A stretch of 64,000 bases of DNA from Streptomyces europaeiscabiei (GTDB taxonomy: Bacteria; Actinomycetota; Actinomycetes; Streptomycetales; Streptomycetaceae), in the NCBI RefSeq assembly GCF_036346855.1, contig NZ_CP107841.1, positions 9,118,001 through 9,182,000 on the forward strand, in the 5' to 3' direction. Below the pieces are notes generated by a model. That model made no database searches. It saw only the letters and a list, made by a program, of their open reading frames with translations, and had not been told where the DNA came from. Position numbers and translations under genes: made by a program. This document shows positions 18,521 to 27,826 of this stretch, piece after piece (position 1 is the stretch's first letter; every line of letters begins with the position of its first letter).

Positions 18521-18545
18521 GACCGCGCGGTCAGACCGCGCGGTC
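18521..18545. promoter_or_regulatory. Tandem perfect palindromes upstream of LacI gene
   Basis: GACCGCGCGGTC occurs twice (18521-18532 and 18534-18545) separated by one A; each copy is a perfect 12-bp palindrome. The pair lies 49 bases before the LacI start, in the position of an autoregulatory operator. The spacing of 13 bases puts the two sites a little more than one helical turn apart. Confidence 0.6.
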
Positions 18546-18594
18546 ATGTAAGTGACCTCGTTCGATGGAGAACACACGGCCATGGGGAGACTTC

Positions 18595-19632
18595 ATGACA
18601 ACAGGGCTGGGGCGCGGTACCGGCTCCTCCGCGCCGCGCAGTGAGGACGTGGCCAGACTGGCCGGCGTCTCACGCAAGACGGTCTCCCGGGTCCTCAACA
18701 ACGAGCCGTACGTCTCCGACGCGTCCCGCCGACGCGTCCTGGCGGCCGCCGAGGAACTCGGCTACCGGCTGAACCACGCCGCCAGGGCACTGGCCTCCGG
18801 CCGTACCCGCTCCATCGGTGTGGTCGCTCTGGGGACGGCCGGGTATGGAACCGCCTCCCTGCTCGTGGGCATCGAACAAGCCGTACGGGACGCCGGTTAC
18901 GCGCTTCGCGTGCTCAACACACCGGATGGCGACTCAGAAAGCATCGCCGCCGCGCTGGAATCACTCCTGGAGCAGGGTGTGGACGGCATCGTCGTCTCCG
19001 AACCCATTGTCGAAGGAGAAGTCCCGCTCGGCGTCGACGTGCCGGTCCTTTTCCTAGGAGCCCCACCCGCCTTCAGTGCCGCCCGGACCCTGACTGCCGG
19101 CGTGGGCGCCCATCAGCTGGCACGCGCGGCCACCGATCACCTCCTGGACCTGGGGCATCCGACCGTCCATCACCTCGCCGGGCCGCGGCGGTGGTACGCC
19201 ACCACGGACCGCATCGAGGGATGGCGGGCGGCGCTCGCAGCCCGGGGCGCGCACGAACCGCCCGTACTGAACGGCGACTGGTCGGCGGCTTCCGGGTACG
19301 CCGCGGGTCGCGAGCTGGCCGCAGACGGCTCGGTGACCGCCGTGTTCGCCGGAGGCGACGAGATGGCCATCGGCCTGATCCATGCCCTGCGGGAAGCCGG
19401 CTGCCGGGTTCCGGAGGACATCAGCGTCGTGGGTTTCGACGGAAACCCCGTCTTCGCCTACGTCTCCCCGCCGCTGACCACAGTCCGTCAGCCCTTCGAG
19501 GCCGCGTCACGGGAAGGAATCCGGCTACTCCTGCACGCCATCGAGAAGCCCGACACCGTCCTGCCGCCGGCGAACGATCCACCCGTCGAACTGATCGTCC
19601 GCGGCTCGACGGCGCCTCCACCCTCGCCCTGA
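18595..19632 (+). CDS. LacI-family transcriptional regulator
   Basis: 345 aa from ATG 18595 (GGGGAG five bases upstream; an earlier in-frame ATG at 18565 lacks a site). The N-terminal helix-turn-helix and hinge (residues 17-65, DVARLAGVSRKTVSRVLNN) precede a periplasmic-binding-protein-like sensor domain. It is divergent from the binding protein/permease/GH42 operon and most likely represses it until a galactoside-derived ligand binds. Confidence 0.9.
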   Translation: MTTGLGRGTGSSAPRSEDVARLAGVSRKTVSRVLNNEPYVSDASRRRVLAAAEELGYRLNHAARALASGRTRSIGVVALGTAGYGTASLLVGIEQAVRDAGYALRVLNTPDGDSESIAAALESLLEQGVDGIVVSEPIVEGEVPLGVDVPVLFLGAPPAFSAARTLTAGVGAHQLARAATDHLLDLGHPTVHHLAGPRRWYATTDRIEGWRAALAARGAHEPPVLNGDWSAASGYAAGRELAADGSVTAVFAGGDEMAIGLIHALREAGCRVPEDISVVGFDGNPVFAYVSPPLTTVRQPFEAASREGIRLLLHAIEKPDTVLPPANDPPVELIVRGSTAPPPSP

Positions 19633-19857
19633 CCAACCCCCCCCACTGCTCCGGCGCACCCACACGCCGGGGCGCCCCACCTCTTCTATTCCGCTACTCC
19701 GCGCTTGTCGCGCCGCGCCCCCTCTCGTGAGCCGGGCCCTGCAGTGTCGCCCGGCTGTCCCCGGACGACGCGCCCAACGAACTCCGCCGCGTCACTCTGG
19801 GACGTTCCGAGTCGGCGGACACCGAAACACCCCTTCCCCTTTCTCCTGGGAGCCGCA

Positions 19858-21918
19858 ATGTCCCCAGCGCAGACAGGCGCCAGATCCGGCGCCGCTCCGC
19901 GTTCCCGTCCCATCTCCCTCTTGTCCCTGGCCTTCGTCCTGCTCGTCGCGGCGATGACCATGGTCCTGCCTGTCGGCAGGGCGGATGCCCTGGCCCGCCC
20001 CTCGCAGACGATGTACACCCCGCCGTCGGGTGCGCCTTCGCCCGGCTCGCTATACCCGCGGGCGATGCGTATGCAGCACAACGGCTCTGCCAACGGCACC
20101 ATCCTCGCGACGTTCGAGCAGTACACCTCCGGCACACCGGTCCTCCCGATCTACCGCAGCACGGACAACGGCAACTCCTGGACGAAGATCTCCGAGGTCG
20201 CCGACACGCAGAACGGCTGGGGCATGCGCTGGCAGCCCGAACTGTTCGAACTGCCCACCGCAGTGGGCGGCTTCCCGGCCGGTACCATCCTGGCCGCCGG
20301 AGCCTCGGTCCCCGCCGACCGCTCCGCCATCAAGATCGATGTCTACGCCAGCACCAACCGCGGACAGACCTGGACGTTCGTCAGCAACATCGCCACCGGC
20401 GGCCCGGCTTACGACCAGAACGGCAACGGCAACACCCCCGTATGGGAGCCCTTCTTCCTCTACGCCAACGGCAAGCTGATCGTCTACTACTCCGACCAGC
20501 GCGACCCCGACCACGGCCAGAAGCTCGTCCACCAGGTCACCACGGACATCCGTAACTGGGGTCCGGTCGTGGATGACGTGGCGATGCCCACCTTCAGCGA
20601 GCGCCCGGGTATGGCCACCGTCGCGAAGCTGCCCAACGGCAACTACGTCATGACGTACGAGTATGGCGGCTCTCCCTCGGGCAACTTCGCTGTCTACTAC
20701 AAGATCTCCTCCGACCCGGAGGCGTTCGACTCCGTCACGGGCATCCCCCTGCGGTCGACGGACGGCGCGGTCCCCACCAGTACCCCATACATCACATGGC
20801 TGTCCACCGGAGGTCCGAACGGCACGCTTGTCGTCGGCGCCTACAGCACCAGCGACCTGTTCCTCAACACCCAGAACGGTGCCGCGAACACCTGGACGCG
20901 TATCAGCTCCAACGTCGCCAACGGCTACAGCCGCGGCATGGTGCCCCTGGCCGACGGCCACAGCCTGCTCGTGCTCAGTGGCGGCAACGGAGGCAGCAAC
21001 CTCTCCAACCCCGTCACCTACAGCACCATCGACCTGGGCGGCGGCATCTCGGACGGTGCCACCTACACCGCGTCGAACGCGGGCAGCAACCTCAGGCTGA
21101 GCATCGCGGGCGGCTCCACCACCAACGGCACGAACGCCACCCAGCAGAACTCCACCACTGCCACCGACCAGCAGTGGCGATTCATGCAGCAGAGCTCCGG
21201 CTACTTCAAGATCTTCAACGTCGCCAGCGGCAAGGTTCTCGGTGTGGAGAGCCAGTCCACCGCCGACGGCGCCAAGATCCTTCAGTGGGACGACAACGGC
21301 ACCCTGGACCACGAGTGGGCCGTCTCCCCGCACCAGGCCGGCGGGTACAGCATCACCAACCGTGTGACCGGCAAGTACCTGGAGATCCCCAACGCCTCCA
21401 CCGCGGCCGGTACCGCCGCCGTCCAGTGGAGCGGCACCAGCTGCGCCTGCCAGCGCTGGAACCTCACCCAGACCGCCCTGCCCCCGCTGGGTACCGGGCA
21501 GTACATCCTCGTCAACAAGAACAGCGGCAAGTACCTCGACATCCCCCAGGGTTCCACCGCCACCAACACCGCCGCCAACCAGTGGCAGAACTCCGCCTGT
21601 ATCTGCCAGCTGTTCACCTTCCAGTCCGCCGGCGGCGGAGCCTGGACCATCAGGAACGCCAACAGCAACCTGAACCTGGACATCCGTAACGGCTCCACCA
21701 CCGCCGGAGCCGCCGTCGTCCAGAACACGCCGTCCGCAGCCGATTCACAGAAATGGACCCTCGTCGAAGCGGGCGACGGCTACTACGAACTCAAGAACGT
21801 CAGGAGCGGATTCCACGCCGGCGTTGCCCAGTCCTCCACCAGCAACGGTGCGGCAGTCGTGCAGTGGAACGACGTGAACATCGACGACCAACTCTGGAAG
21901 ATCGTCCGCATCAACTGA
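19858..21918 (+). CDS. Secreted GH93/sialidase-fold glycosidase with two ricin-type lectin domains
   Basis: 686 aa from ATG 19858 (GGGAG upstream). A Sec-type signal occupies residues 1-44. The catalytic part (about 50-390) is a six-bladed propeller with Asp-box-like turns (STDNGNSWTKI, STNRGQTWTFV), close to GH93 exo-arabinanases and sialidase-like proteins. Two ricin-B-like (CBM13-like) modules follow (about 391-540 and 545-686), each with beta-trefoil repeats ending in Q-x-W (QQWRF, QKWTL, QLWKI). Secreted breakdown of arabinan or other plant polysaccharide is likely; the exact bond is uncertain. It may belong to the LacI-controlled locus but has its own 225-bp upstream region. Confidence 0.8.
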   Translation: MSPAQTGARSGAAPRSRPISLLSLAFVLLVAAMTMVLPVGRADALARPSQTMYTPPSGAPSPGSLYPRAMRMQHNGSANGTILATFEQYTSGTPVLPIYRSTDNGNSWTKISEVADTQNGWGMRWQPELFELPTAVGGFPAGTILAAGASVPADRSAIKIDVYASTNRGQTWTFVSNIATGGPAYDQNGNGNTPVWEPFFLYANGKLIVYYSDQRDPDHGQKLVHQVTTDIRNWGPVVDDVAMPTFSERPGMATVAKLPNGNYVMTYEYGGSPSGNFAVYYKISSDPEAFDSVTGIPLRSTDGAVPTSTPYITWLSTGGPNGTLVVGAYSTSDLFLNTQNGAANTWTRISSNVANGYSRGMVPLADGHSLLVLSGGNGGSNLSNPVTYSTIDLGGGISDGATYTASNAGSNLRLSIAGGSTTNGTNATQQNSTTATDQQWRFMQQSSGYFKIFNVASGKVLGVESQSTADGAKILQWDDNGTLDHEWAVSPHQAGGYSITNRVTGKYLEIPNASTAAGTAAVQWSGTSCACQRWNLTQTALPPLGTGQYILVNKNSGKYLDIPQGSTATNTAANQWQNSACICQLFTFQSAGGGAWTIRNANSNLNLDIRNGSTTAGAAVVQNTPSAADSQKWTLVEAGDGYYELKNVRSGFHAGVAQSSTSNGAAVVQWNDVNIDDQLWKIVRIN

Positions 21919-21950
21919 GTGACCGTCCGCAGATGGACGTGTCAGGCGGT

Positions 21951-21990
21951 CGTGCCGGTCACTGAGTTCCCGGACTTGGTGACCGGCACG
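21951..21990. terminator. Hairpin downstream of the GH93-like gene
   Basis: Arms CGTGCCGGTCAC (21951-21962) and GTGACCGGCACG (21979-21990) pair perfectly over 12 bp with a 16-base loop, 32 bases after the stop codon. No U-tract, as is common for actinobacterial terminators. Confidence 0.65.
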
Positions 21991-22056
21991 TCGCTGTTGC
22001 GCCTTTCCAGAAGTGGGGATCAGAACCCTTCACATTCCCCGAGTGCGGCCAGATAG

Positions 22057-22385
22057 GTGAGCACAGTGCTCAGCGATATCGAGCAGGCCGCGGCCAGCGA
22101 CGGGCACCCGGTCTGGGCCGCCCAGAGTCAAGGCGGTGACGGCCTGGGGCGGGGGGTACGGGCCTGGTGCCACGGCGCGGCGCTGGCGGTGGCGAGCCCG
22201 GACCCTCAACCGCACCGGCTTGCGGTCAAGGGGTGACGGCGCCCATGTGGCCGGTGTTTGTGCGGCGGATCCTGGAGGAGATTGGCCTGTCCTAGCGAGT
22301 CTTGAGGGAAGCTGCGATCCATGCGCAGGTGCGACAGCTGCCCAACCTGGCGCCGGTCCACAGCTTCTTCAGACGCGGAGTTGGT
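22057..22385 (+). pseudogene. GNAT acetyltransferase remnant (N-terminal part)
   Basis: A GTG-started frame of 59 codons reads like the N-terminus of the actinobacterial GNAT family in which SPDPQPHRLAVKG ends the first strand pair. It stops at 22236. Another frame then continues the homologous pattern with VRRILEEIGLS, a stop, and AAIHAQVRQLPNLAPVHSFF. The reading is broken by a frameshift and at least two stops and ends abruptly next to the convergent SDR gene, so only a decayed fragment is left. Recognition is by pattern memory, hence moderate confidence. Confidence 0.5.
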
Positions 22386-22394
22386 GACGAGGGG

Positions 22395-23126
22395 TCAGAC
22401 AGCTTTGAGCATGCCGCCGTCGATGACGTATTCGGCGCCGAGGATGTTGCTGGCGGCGTCGGAGAGGAGGAACGCGATCAGGGCTGCGACTTCGTCGGGC
22501 TCGTTGACGCGACCGCTGGTGATGTTGAGGACCTGCGGCATCTGCTGGAGGAGCTGTGCCTGCTGGTCGAACAAGGAGGTGCGAGTCACCCCGGGGGCGA
22601 CGGTGTTGACGCGTACGCCCTGAGGGCCGAACTCTTCGGCCAGGGACTTCCCGAGAGAGGTCAGGGCCGCCTTGGCCGCGCCGTACGGCGCCGGGCCCGC
22701 GCCGGGCTGTCGGGCCACGACGGACGAGATGTTGACGATCGCGCCGCGCCGCTCGATCAGGCTGGGCAGCGCGGCCCGGGTGGCGCGGACGGTGCTGAGC
22801 AAGTTGAGGTCGAGGAAGCGCGCCCACTGGGCGTCATCGGTCTCGAGGAACGTGGAGACGACTTCTCCGCCTCCGACGTTGTTCACCAGCAGGTCGATGC
22901 CGCCCAGTGCCGTGAGGGCGCTGTCGATCAGGGCGGTGACGCCTTCGGCGGTGCTCAGGTCCGCCGAGAACGTGAGGGCACCGGTTTCCTTCAGTTCGGG
23001 TGTGATGGTGCGGGCGGCGCCCATGACGCGGACGCCCTCGGAGATCAGGGTGCGGACGGTGGCCAGTCCGATGCCGCGGCCGGCGCCGGTGACTACTGCC
23101 GCCTTGGAGATGAGATTGAGGTTCAC
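22395..23126 (-). CDS. Short-chain dehydrogenase/reductase
   Basis: 243 aa from GTG 23126, preceded by GGAG; an in-frame ATG at 23159 has no ribosome site. Classical SDR features are present: TGAGRGIG near residue 13, NNVGGG, catalytic Ser in VNISSVVAR, and Tyr-x3-Lys in YGAAK. The C-terminus ([12 protein letters not shown]) is standard. Substrate unknown. It lies downstream of the siderophore-interacting protein and TetR genes on the same strand and may share their transcription. Confidence 0.85.
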   Translation of the reverse strand: MNLNLISKAAVVTGAGRGIGLATVRTLISEGVRVMGAARTITPELKETGALTFSADLSTAEGVTALIDSALTALGGIDLLVNNVGGGEVVSTFLETDDAQWARFLDLNLLSTVRATRAALPSLIERRGAIVNISSVVARQPGAGPAPYGAAKAALTSLGKSLAEEFGPQGVRVNTVAPGVTRTSLFDQQAQLLQQMPQVLNITSGRVNEPDEVAALIAFLLSDAASNILGAEYVIDGGMLKAV

Positions 23127-23216
23127 GCTGCTCCGTTGCTCGAATTTCCGTACATGCATAAGTGAGGAAGGGCTGCTCGTGGTGGCACGGCGCAGGCGTG
23201 CATCGGGGGATATCTC

Positions 23217-24032
23217 TCAGCCGTGGCTGCTCTTGCCGTGCTTCCAGTAGCCGAGGAAGGAGATGTCGGACTTCGGGACGCCCTGGTCCTTGACCAGGTG
23301 GCGCCGCAGACCTGTGGGAAGGCCGCTCTCGCCCGCCACCCAGCAGTAGATGCGCTGCCCCGGGGGGAGCGTCCAGGAGGACGTGACCGTTTTCCGGGCC
23401 CGTTGTCCCGGGACGGCGGTGTGGTCGTCGCGGGGCAGCCAGTGGACGGTGACTCCGGGGGGTGCAGCCACCGGCCGGATGTCCCTGCTGGTAGGCACTT
23501 CGAGGTAGGCGTCGCCGGTGAGATCGGGCGGTGACTGTTCCAGGATGGACAGCAGAGCCGGTACGGCGCTCTCGTCGCCGACAAGCAGCTGTGACTGGGC
23601 GGTCGGGGTGGGCAGGTAGCCGATTCCTTCGGGGAACAGCCCGACCGGGTCTCCGGGGCGGGCGTGCGAGGCGAACGCGGAGGCGGGTCCGGCGTCGGCG
23701 TGGTCGCCGTGCAGGACGAACTCGATGTCCATTTCGCGCGCTTCGGGGCGGAACGCGCGCACGGTGTAGAGGCGGACCCAGGGGCGGGTGGCCGGCCGCA
23801 TGAGCATGAACTGGGCCAGCCAGCCGTTGTGCGAGGCGGTCGGCATGGCGAGTTCGCGCTGGCCGTCGCGGCGGAAGAAGAGCCGGCATGCCTGGTCGAA
23901 CCCCATGGGATCGAAGTCGGCCAGGTCGGGGCCTTGGATGGTGAGGGTGACGAAGCTCGGGCTGGTGCGTTCGGTGCGGGTGACCTCGGCGCGATGCATC
24001 CTGCGCCGGGTCGGTGACTTGTGTCGGGGCAT
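23217..24032 (-). CDS. Siderophore-interacting protein (FAD/NAD(P)H ferric reductase family)
   Basis: 271 aa. The FAD-binding motif RLYTVRAFRP (about 87-96) and the C-terminal nicotinamide-binding half ending in YCWVAGESG match the SIP/ViuB family, which reduces ferric siderophores to release iron in the cytoplasm. A GGGAG ribosome site precedes the ATG. It starts 23 bases downstream of the TetR gene and is probably co-transcribed with it. No siderophore biosynthesis or uptake genes are nearby, so it may serve another flavin-reductase role. Confidence 0.85.
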   Translation of the reverse strand: MPRHKSPTRRRMHRAEVTRTERTSPSFVTLTIQGPDLADFDPMGFDQACRLFFRRDGQRELAMPTASHNGWLAQFMLMRPATRPWVRLYTVRAFRPEAREMDIEFVLHGDHADAGPASAFASHARPGDPVGLFPEGIGYLPTPTAQSQLLVGDESAVPALLSILEQSPPDLTGDAYLEVPTSRDIRPVAAPPGVTVHWLPRDDHTAVPGQRARKTVTSSWTLPPGQRIYCWVAGESGLPTGLRRHLVKDQGVPKSDISFLGYWKHGKSSHG

Positions 24033-24055
24033 GGTGGCGCTCCCGGTGGGATGGG

Positions 24056-24628
24056 TCAGGCGGTGTGGGTGAAGGCGGGGAGGAGGATCTCGTCCGTCAG
24101 ACGTTCGAGGAACGCGTCGGTGACGGGGACGCCCGCCACGAGAATCCGATTCATCAGCACGCCCTGCGCCAGCTCGCTGAGCCAGGACAGGTCCACGCCG
24201 GTACGCAGTTCACCGCGGCCTTGTGCTCTGTCGATGACCTCTTCCCACATGCCGTCGAGGGGCTGGGCGAGCTGACGTTCGGTCGCCTCGCGCAGGTCCG
24301 CGTCACGACGGATGGCGTCCACGAGGTTGCGCAGCATGGCGCCGTCCCGCTTGAGCCAGTTGCTGATCAGTCGCAGGGCCTCCAGTACGTCGGCGCGGAA
24401 ACTTCCCTGGTCGGGCACGGTGAAGGAGAAGTCCACCCGGCGGCGTACGGCGTCGATGACCAGTTCGTGCTTGGTCGGCCAGCGTCGGTAGAGGGTCGTC
24501 TTGGACACGCCCGCCCTGGTCGCCATGGCGTCGAACGTCAGCCGGTCGAAGCCGACCTCGCTGAGCAGTTCCACGGCGACGGTGAGGATGTGGCGTTCGC
24601 GTTCTCTGATCTTGGCTTGGGATTGCAT
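24056..24628 (-). CDS. TetR/AcrR-family regulator
   Basis: 190 aa from ATG 24628. A longer frame starting at 24664 would begin inside a palindrome, so the shorter start is preferred. The N-terminal helix-turn-helix (TFDAMATRAGVSKTTLYRRWPTK, split across residues 33-55) is canonical. The C-terminal helical domain should bind an unknown ligand. It is divergent from the HsaA-like monooxygenase, and two palindromes fill the short intergenic space, pointing to control of both directions. Confidence 0.88.
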   Translation of the reverse strand: MQSQAKIRERERHILTVAVELLSEVGFDRLTFDAMATRAGVSKTTLYRRWPTKHELVIDAVRRRVDFSFTVPDQGSFRADVLEALRLISNWLKRDGAMLRNLVDAIRRDADLREATERQLAQPLDGMWEEVIDRAQGRGELRTGVDLSWLSELAQGVLMNRILVAGVPVTDAFLERLTDEILLPAFTHTA

Positions 24629-24630
24629 AG

Positions 24631-24647
24631 TACGAAACTGTAGCGTA
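24631..24647. promoter_or_regulatory. TetR-type operator candidate 1
   Basis: TACGAAACTGTAGCGTA is an imperfect 17-bp palindrome (TACG..AC.GT..CGTA), a form typical of TetR-family sites, immediately upstream of the TetR start. Confidence 0.55.
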
Positions 24648-24675
24648 TTACTGAGGCGAGGCAAGCCTTAGTAAT
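24647..24675. promoter_or_regulatory. TetR-type operator candidate 2
   Basis: Arms ATTACTGAGGC and GCCTTAGTAAT (one mismatch in 11) surround a 7-base centre, directly abutting candidate 1 and 23 bases before the monooxygenase start. Confidence 0.6.
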
Positions 24676-24698
24676 CATGCACTGAGGAGAGATGAACC

Positions 24699-25958
24699 GT
24701 GTCACGATCCCCCCACACCGACGTTCTCCAGCCCTCCCGGGCCGCCGAAGCCGACGCGCCCCGGCCGCCCGCCGAATCCGCGCGCTACCTGGAGCGCATC
24801 GACGGCATCCTGCCGCTGCTGAGGGCGAACACGCTCAAGGCCGCCGAACTCCGGCGCATGTCCGACGAGAGCATCCGGGCGATGGCGGATGCCGGTGTCT
24901 TCCGCGCGGTGCAGCCCCGGCAGTGGGGCGGCCTCGAGGTCGACCCGACGACCTGGGAAGAAGGGCTGGCCCGGCTTGGTTCGGCGTGTCCGGCCGGCAG
25001 CTGGGTCGCCGCACTGCTGGGCGGGCACGCCTGGTATCTCGGGCTGTTCTCCCAGCAGGCCCAGCAGGACGTCTGGGGCGAGAACCCCGGCGCCCGTGCG
25101 GCCTCGTCCCTGGCTGCCACCGGCAAGGTGGAGCGCGTGAGTGACGGGTTCCGTCTCACCGGACGGTGGAGGTTCCTCAGCGGAGTCGACCACGCCCAGT
25201 GGATTCTCCTCGGAGGCGTCATCCCGGACGAGGGCGACGGCCCCGAGTTCCGGGCGTTCCTCCTTCCCGCGTCCGACTACGAGATCGACCAGGACAGCTG
25301 GCGAGTCGCAGGGCTCCAGGGCTCCGGCAGCAAGGACGTCACGGTCGACGCCGTCGTCCCGGAGTACCGGACCCTGACCGTCGACGCGCTCTACCACCAC
25401 ACCGAGCCTGGCAAGGCCGTCAACACCGGCCCGATCTTCGACCTGCCCTGGATGTCGATGTGGGCCTACAACATCGCGTCCTGCGCGATCGGCGCCGCGA
25501 CCGGAGCGCTCGACGCCTTCATCGACGACAACAGGCGCCGGGTATCGGCCGTGACCGGCGCGGCGGCCACGCAGAACGCGGCCCTCCACACCAGGCTGGC
25601 CGAGGCCGTGACCCTGGTCAGGGACGCGCGTGCGCGCATCCCGCGCACCTGGGGCCCCATCTACGCCGACGTCGTCGCGGGAAGGCCGATTTCCGGGGAG
25701 ACGCGCGTCCAGGCCCGGTTCGAGGCCTCACACGCCATCGCCCAGTGCCTCGCCGCGGTCAACAAGGTCTTCGAGATCGGCGGTGGTGGCGTGCTCGGCA
25801 GCGACAAGCTGTTCCAGCACTACCTGCGCGACCTGATGGGCATGCGCAACCACCCCATCGGGATCTACGAGAACCATGCCGGCCTGTACGCCACCACGCT
25901 CTTCGGGGCCCCGGTGGAACTGCCGTTCACCAAGGCGCACATCGGCTGCGTGCTCTGA
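24699..25958 (+). CDS. Flavin-dependent monooxygenase, HsaA/HpaH-like acyl-CoA-dehydrogenase fold
   Basis: 419 aa from GTG 24699 with GAGGAGAG upstream. The family uses reduced flavin supplied by a partner reductase to hydroxylate phenolic or steroid rings. The sequence shows the N-terminal helical domain, a central beta domain (GFRLTGRWRFLSGVDHAQW) and a C-terminal four-helix bundle ending in the family pattern FTKAHIG. It is divergent from TetR. The likely reductase lies 384 bases downstream. Substrate unknown, probably an aromatic compound. Confidence 0.82.
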   Translation: MSRSPHTDVLQPSRAAEADAPRPPAESARYLERIDGILPLLRANTLKAAELRRMSDESIRAMADAGVFRAVQPRQWGGLEVDPTTWEEGLARLGSACPAGSWVAALLGGHAWYLGLFSQQAQQDVWGENPGARAASSLAATGKVERVSDGFRLTGRWRFLSGVDHAQWILLGGVIPDEGDGPEFRAFLLPASDYEIDQDSWRVAGLQGSGSKDVTVDAVVPEYRTLTVDALYHHTEPGKAVNTGPIFDLPWMSMWAYNIASCAIGAATGALDAFIDDNRRRVSAVTGAAATQNAALHTRLAEAVTLVRDARARIPRTWGPIYADVVAGRPISGETRVQARFEASHAIAQCLAAVNKVFEIGGGGVLGSDKLFQHYLRDLMGMRNHPIGIYENHAGLYATTLFGAPVELPFTKAHIGCVL

Positions 25959-26342
25959 GGCCGACACGATCTCGACGTGACGGGCCGCCCTCGTCGCCGG
26001 TGCGTCCGGCGGCAGAGGCAGGCCTGCGACACGGCCGTTGACAGAAGCGGGCGCGAGGTGAAGGTCACCAGCTCGCGGCGCTGTTACCCGGCATGCGTCA
26101 CAGACTGCACCAGGACATGTGGACCGGCATCCGCAACGATGGGCCCGGACCTGTCCAAGCCATACCGAACGCCCCGTCGCTCGCGGTTGGTTGGCGACTC
26201 CATCTGCCAGAGTGCCGCCGGGAGCTACCTTTCGACGGCGTCACCCCAACCTGAGCCCGCGACCCCAACATCAACGCCTCCCTGCGCACCACGCGCACAA
26301 GGCTCAATCTCCATCACGCACTTGGTGGGAGTGAAAGCTCTT
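25959..26342. other. Non-coding stretch
   Basis: No convincing gene on either strand between the monooxygenase and its presumed reductase; frames present have no ribosome sites and no recognisable protein pattern. Confidence 0.5.
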
Positions 26343-26843
26343 ATGACAGACACCATCAGCACCGAAACTCGCCGCTTTCGGGAGGCCATGGCGTCCTTCC
26401 CTTCCGGCGTCACCATCGTCACCACCACCGACGAGACCGGACAGTGGCGCGGGTTCACGGCGACCTCGTTCTGCTCGGTCTCGATGGAGCCCCCGCTGAT
26501 CCTGGTGTGTCTGGCGGCCAGCGCTGAATGCCATCCCGCCTTCACCAGCGCCGCCCGCTGGCTCGTCCACGTCATCACCGACGAGCACACCGAACTCGCC
26601 ATGCGGTTCGCCACCCGGGGCGCCGACAAGTTCTCGCATCCCGGCTTCGCCCCCAACGAGCACGGGCTTCCCACCCTCGACGGCGCCGCTGTCACCCTCG
26701 AATGCAGCACCTACGCGATCCACCCGGCCGGAGACCACACGATTCTCCTCGGCCGCGTCGACAACGCACGACTCAGCGAGGGCATCCCAACCCTCTATTA
26801 TCAGCGCGACTTCCATCCCCTCGAGCTCGTGCCAGGACGATGA
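26343..26843 (+). CDS. Flavin reductase domain protein (HsaB/HpaC-like)
   Basis: 166 aa. The pattern FPSGVTIVTTTDETGQWRG, followed by GFTATSFCSVSMEPPLILVC, is the FMN/FAD-binding core of the flavin-reductase-like family. It would supply reduced flavin to the HsaA-like monooxygenase upstream. A GGGAG element lies about 12 bases before the ATG. The long spacer from the monooxygenase suggests a separate promoter or an insertion/deletion history. Confidence 0.85.
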   Translation: MTDTISTETRRFREAMASFPSGVTIVTTTDETGQWRGFTATSFCSVSMEPPLILVCLAASAECHPAFTSAARWLVHVITDEHTELAMRFATRGADKFSHPGFAPNEHGLPTLDGAAVTLECSTYAIHPAGDHTILLGRVDNARLSEGIPTLYYQRDFHPLELVPGR

Positions 26844-27159
26844 AAGTCGGCCCGCAACCGAGCGGATCAACCACGCCCGGGTGTCTGAGAAGCCTTCCGT
26901 TCACCGTTCGACAGGCTTGAGCAGTCGTACACGGTTCCTGTTCGGGTGCCCTCTCGGCAGCCGGGACATAACTGCAGGGCCTACGGGTGGCTCGGGGGGT
27001 TGCGATCCCAACCGAGCAGCGTCAGGAGGTGCACTGTCGGAGCTCTTCGTGCTCGTCTACGGAGTTCAACGCGCCGGATATGCTGTTCCATCACTTTGCC
27101 GACGGATGCATCCGTCACGTCGACGTCTACTGCAAAGCAGAAGGTGGGTCACGGTGCTG
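26844..27159. other. Non-coding stretch
   Basis: No intact gene. A short + frame near 27060-27130 (FHHFADGCIRHVDVYCK) resembles the end of a SnoaL/NTF2-like protein but is too short to call. Confidence 0.4.
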
Positions 27160-27740
27160 CCCGGCCCGGTCGTGATCGCTCCTCCCAGCTCGTGCCGTCG
27201 TCGGAGACGTTCGTGGTGCAGAAGGTTTTCGATCTTCCAGTTGCCCTCTGATCCAGTTGGCGAGCTGGGCGCCGGTAACCGCGCCGGGTGGCAGGCTGGT
27301 GATCAGATAGACGCGCTCGATGGTGAGCTTGCGGGTGGTGACGTCCTTCCTCCAGCGCACGACTTGCAGGGCCTGGTGTGCGTCGGGGCAGTCGAGGTGG
27401 GCGATGGCGGCGGTCTTCAGCCGTCGGATCTCCAGGCGGTGGTGGGCCCGGGTGCGGTCGTAGTGGTCGAGCGTGATCTCGCGCCAGGGCAGGTGGCGGA
27501 CGCGGTTGAAGAGACCGGATGGTTGGCCTTGACCTGGGCGATGTGGTGGGCACCGTGCTTGCGGAGGTAGGTGCCGTGAGCGTGCTGGGTGTGCAGCGCG
27601 TCGGCGGTGATGACGGTGCCGGTCAGGTCGACGCTGTCCAGCAGGGGCCGGAAGGCGGGGATCTCGTTGCTCTTGTCGGCGACCTGGCCCTGGGCCAGGA
27701 CGTAACCGGTGTGCCCGCCATCGGCAACTGACCCGCCTGC
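27160..27740 (-). pseudogene. ISAs1-family transposase remnant
   Basis: The minus strand carries recognisable ISAs1 blocks: LLDSVDLTGTVITADALHTQ, AQVKANHP, then after a frameshift near 27515 FNRVRHLPWREITLDHYDR, and RVYLITSLPPGAVTGAQLANW. A further shift near 27240 leads to WKIENLLHHER. The N-terminal third is missing and the C-terminus fades out, so this is a decayed, truncated copy. No terminal repeats were found. Confidence 0.75.
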
Positions 27741-27826
27741 GGCCCAGAGCGGTCCCCTCCCCGGTGTATGGGAAGCGACCCTTGGCCCGATGATCCCCTC
27801 GCATCCCGCTCGTCCCGTGGGGTCCC

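Noticed and set aside
22030..22215. Small minus-strand ORF
   Set aside because: It is antisense to the better supported GNAT remnant and shows no protein-like pattern.
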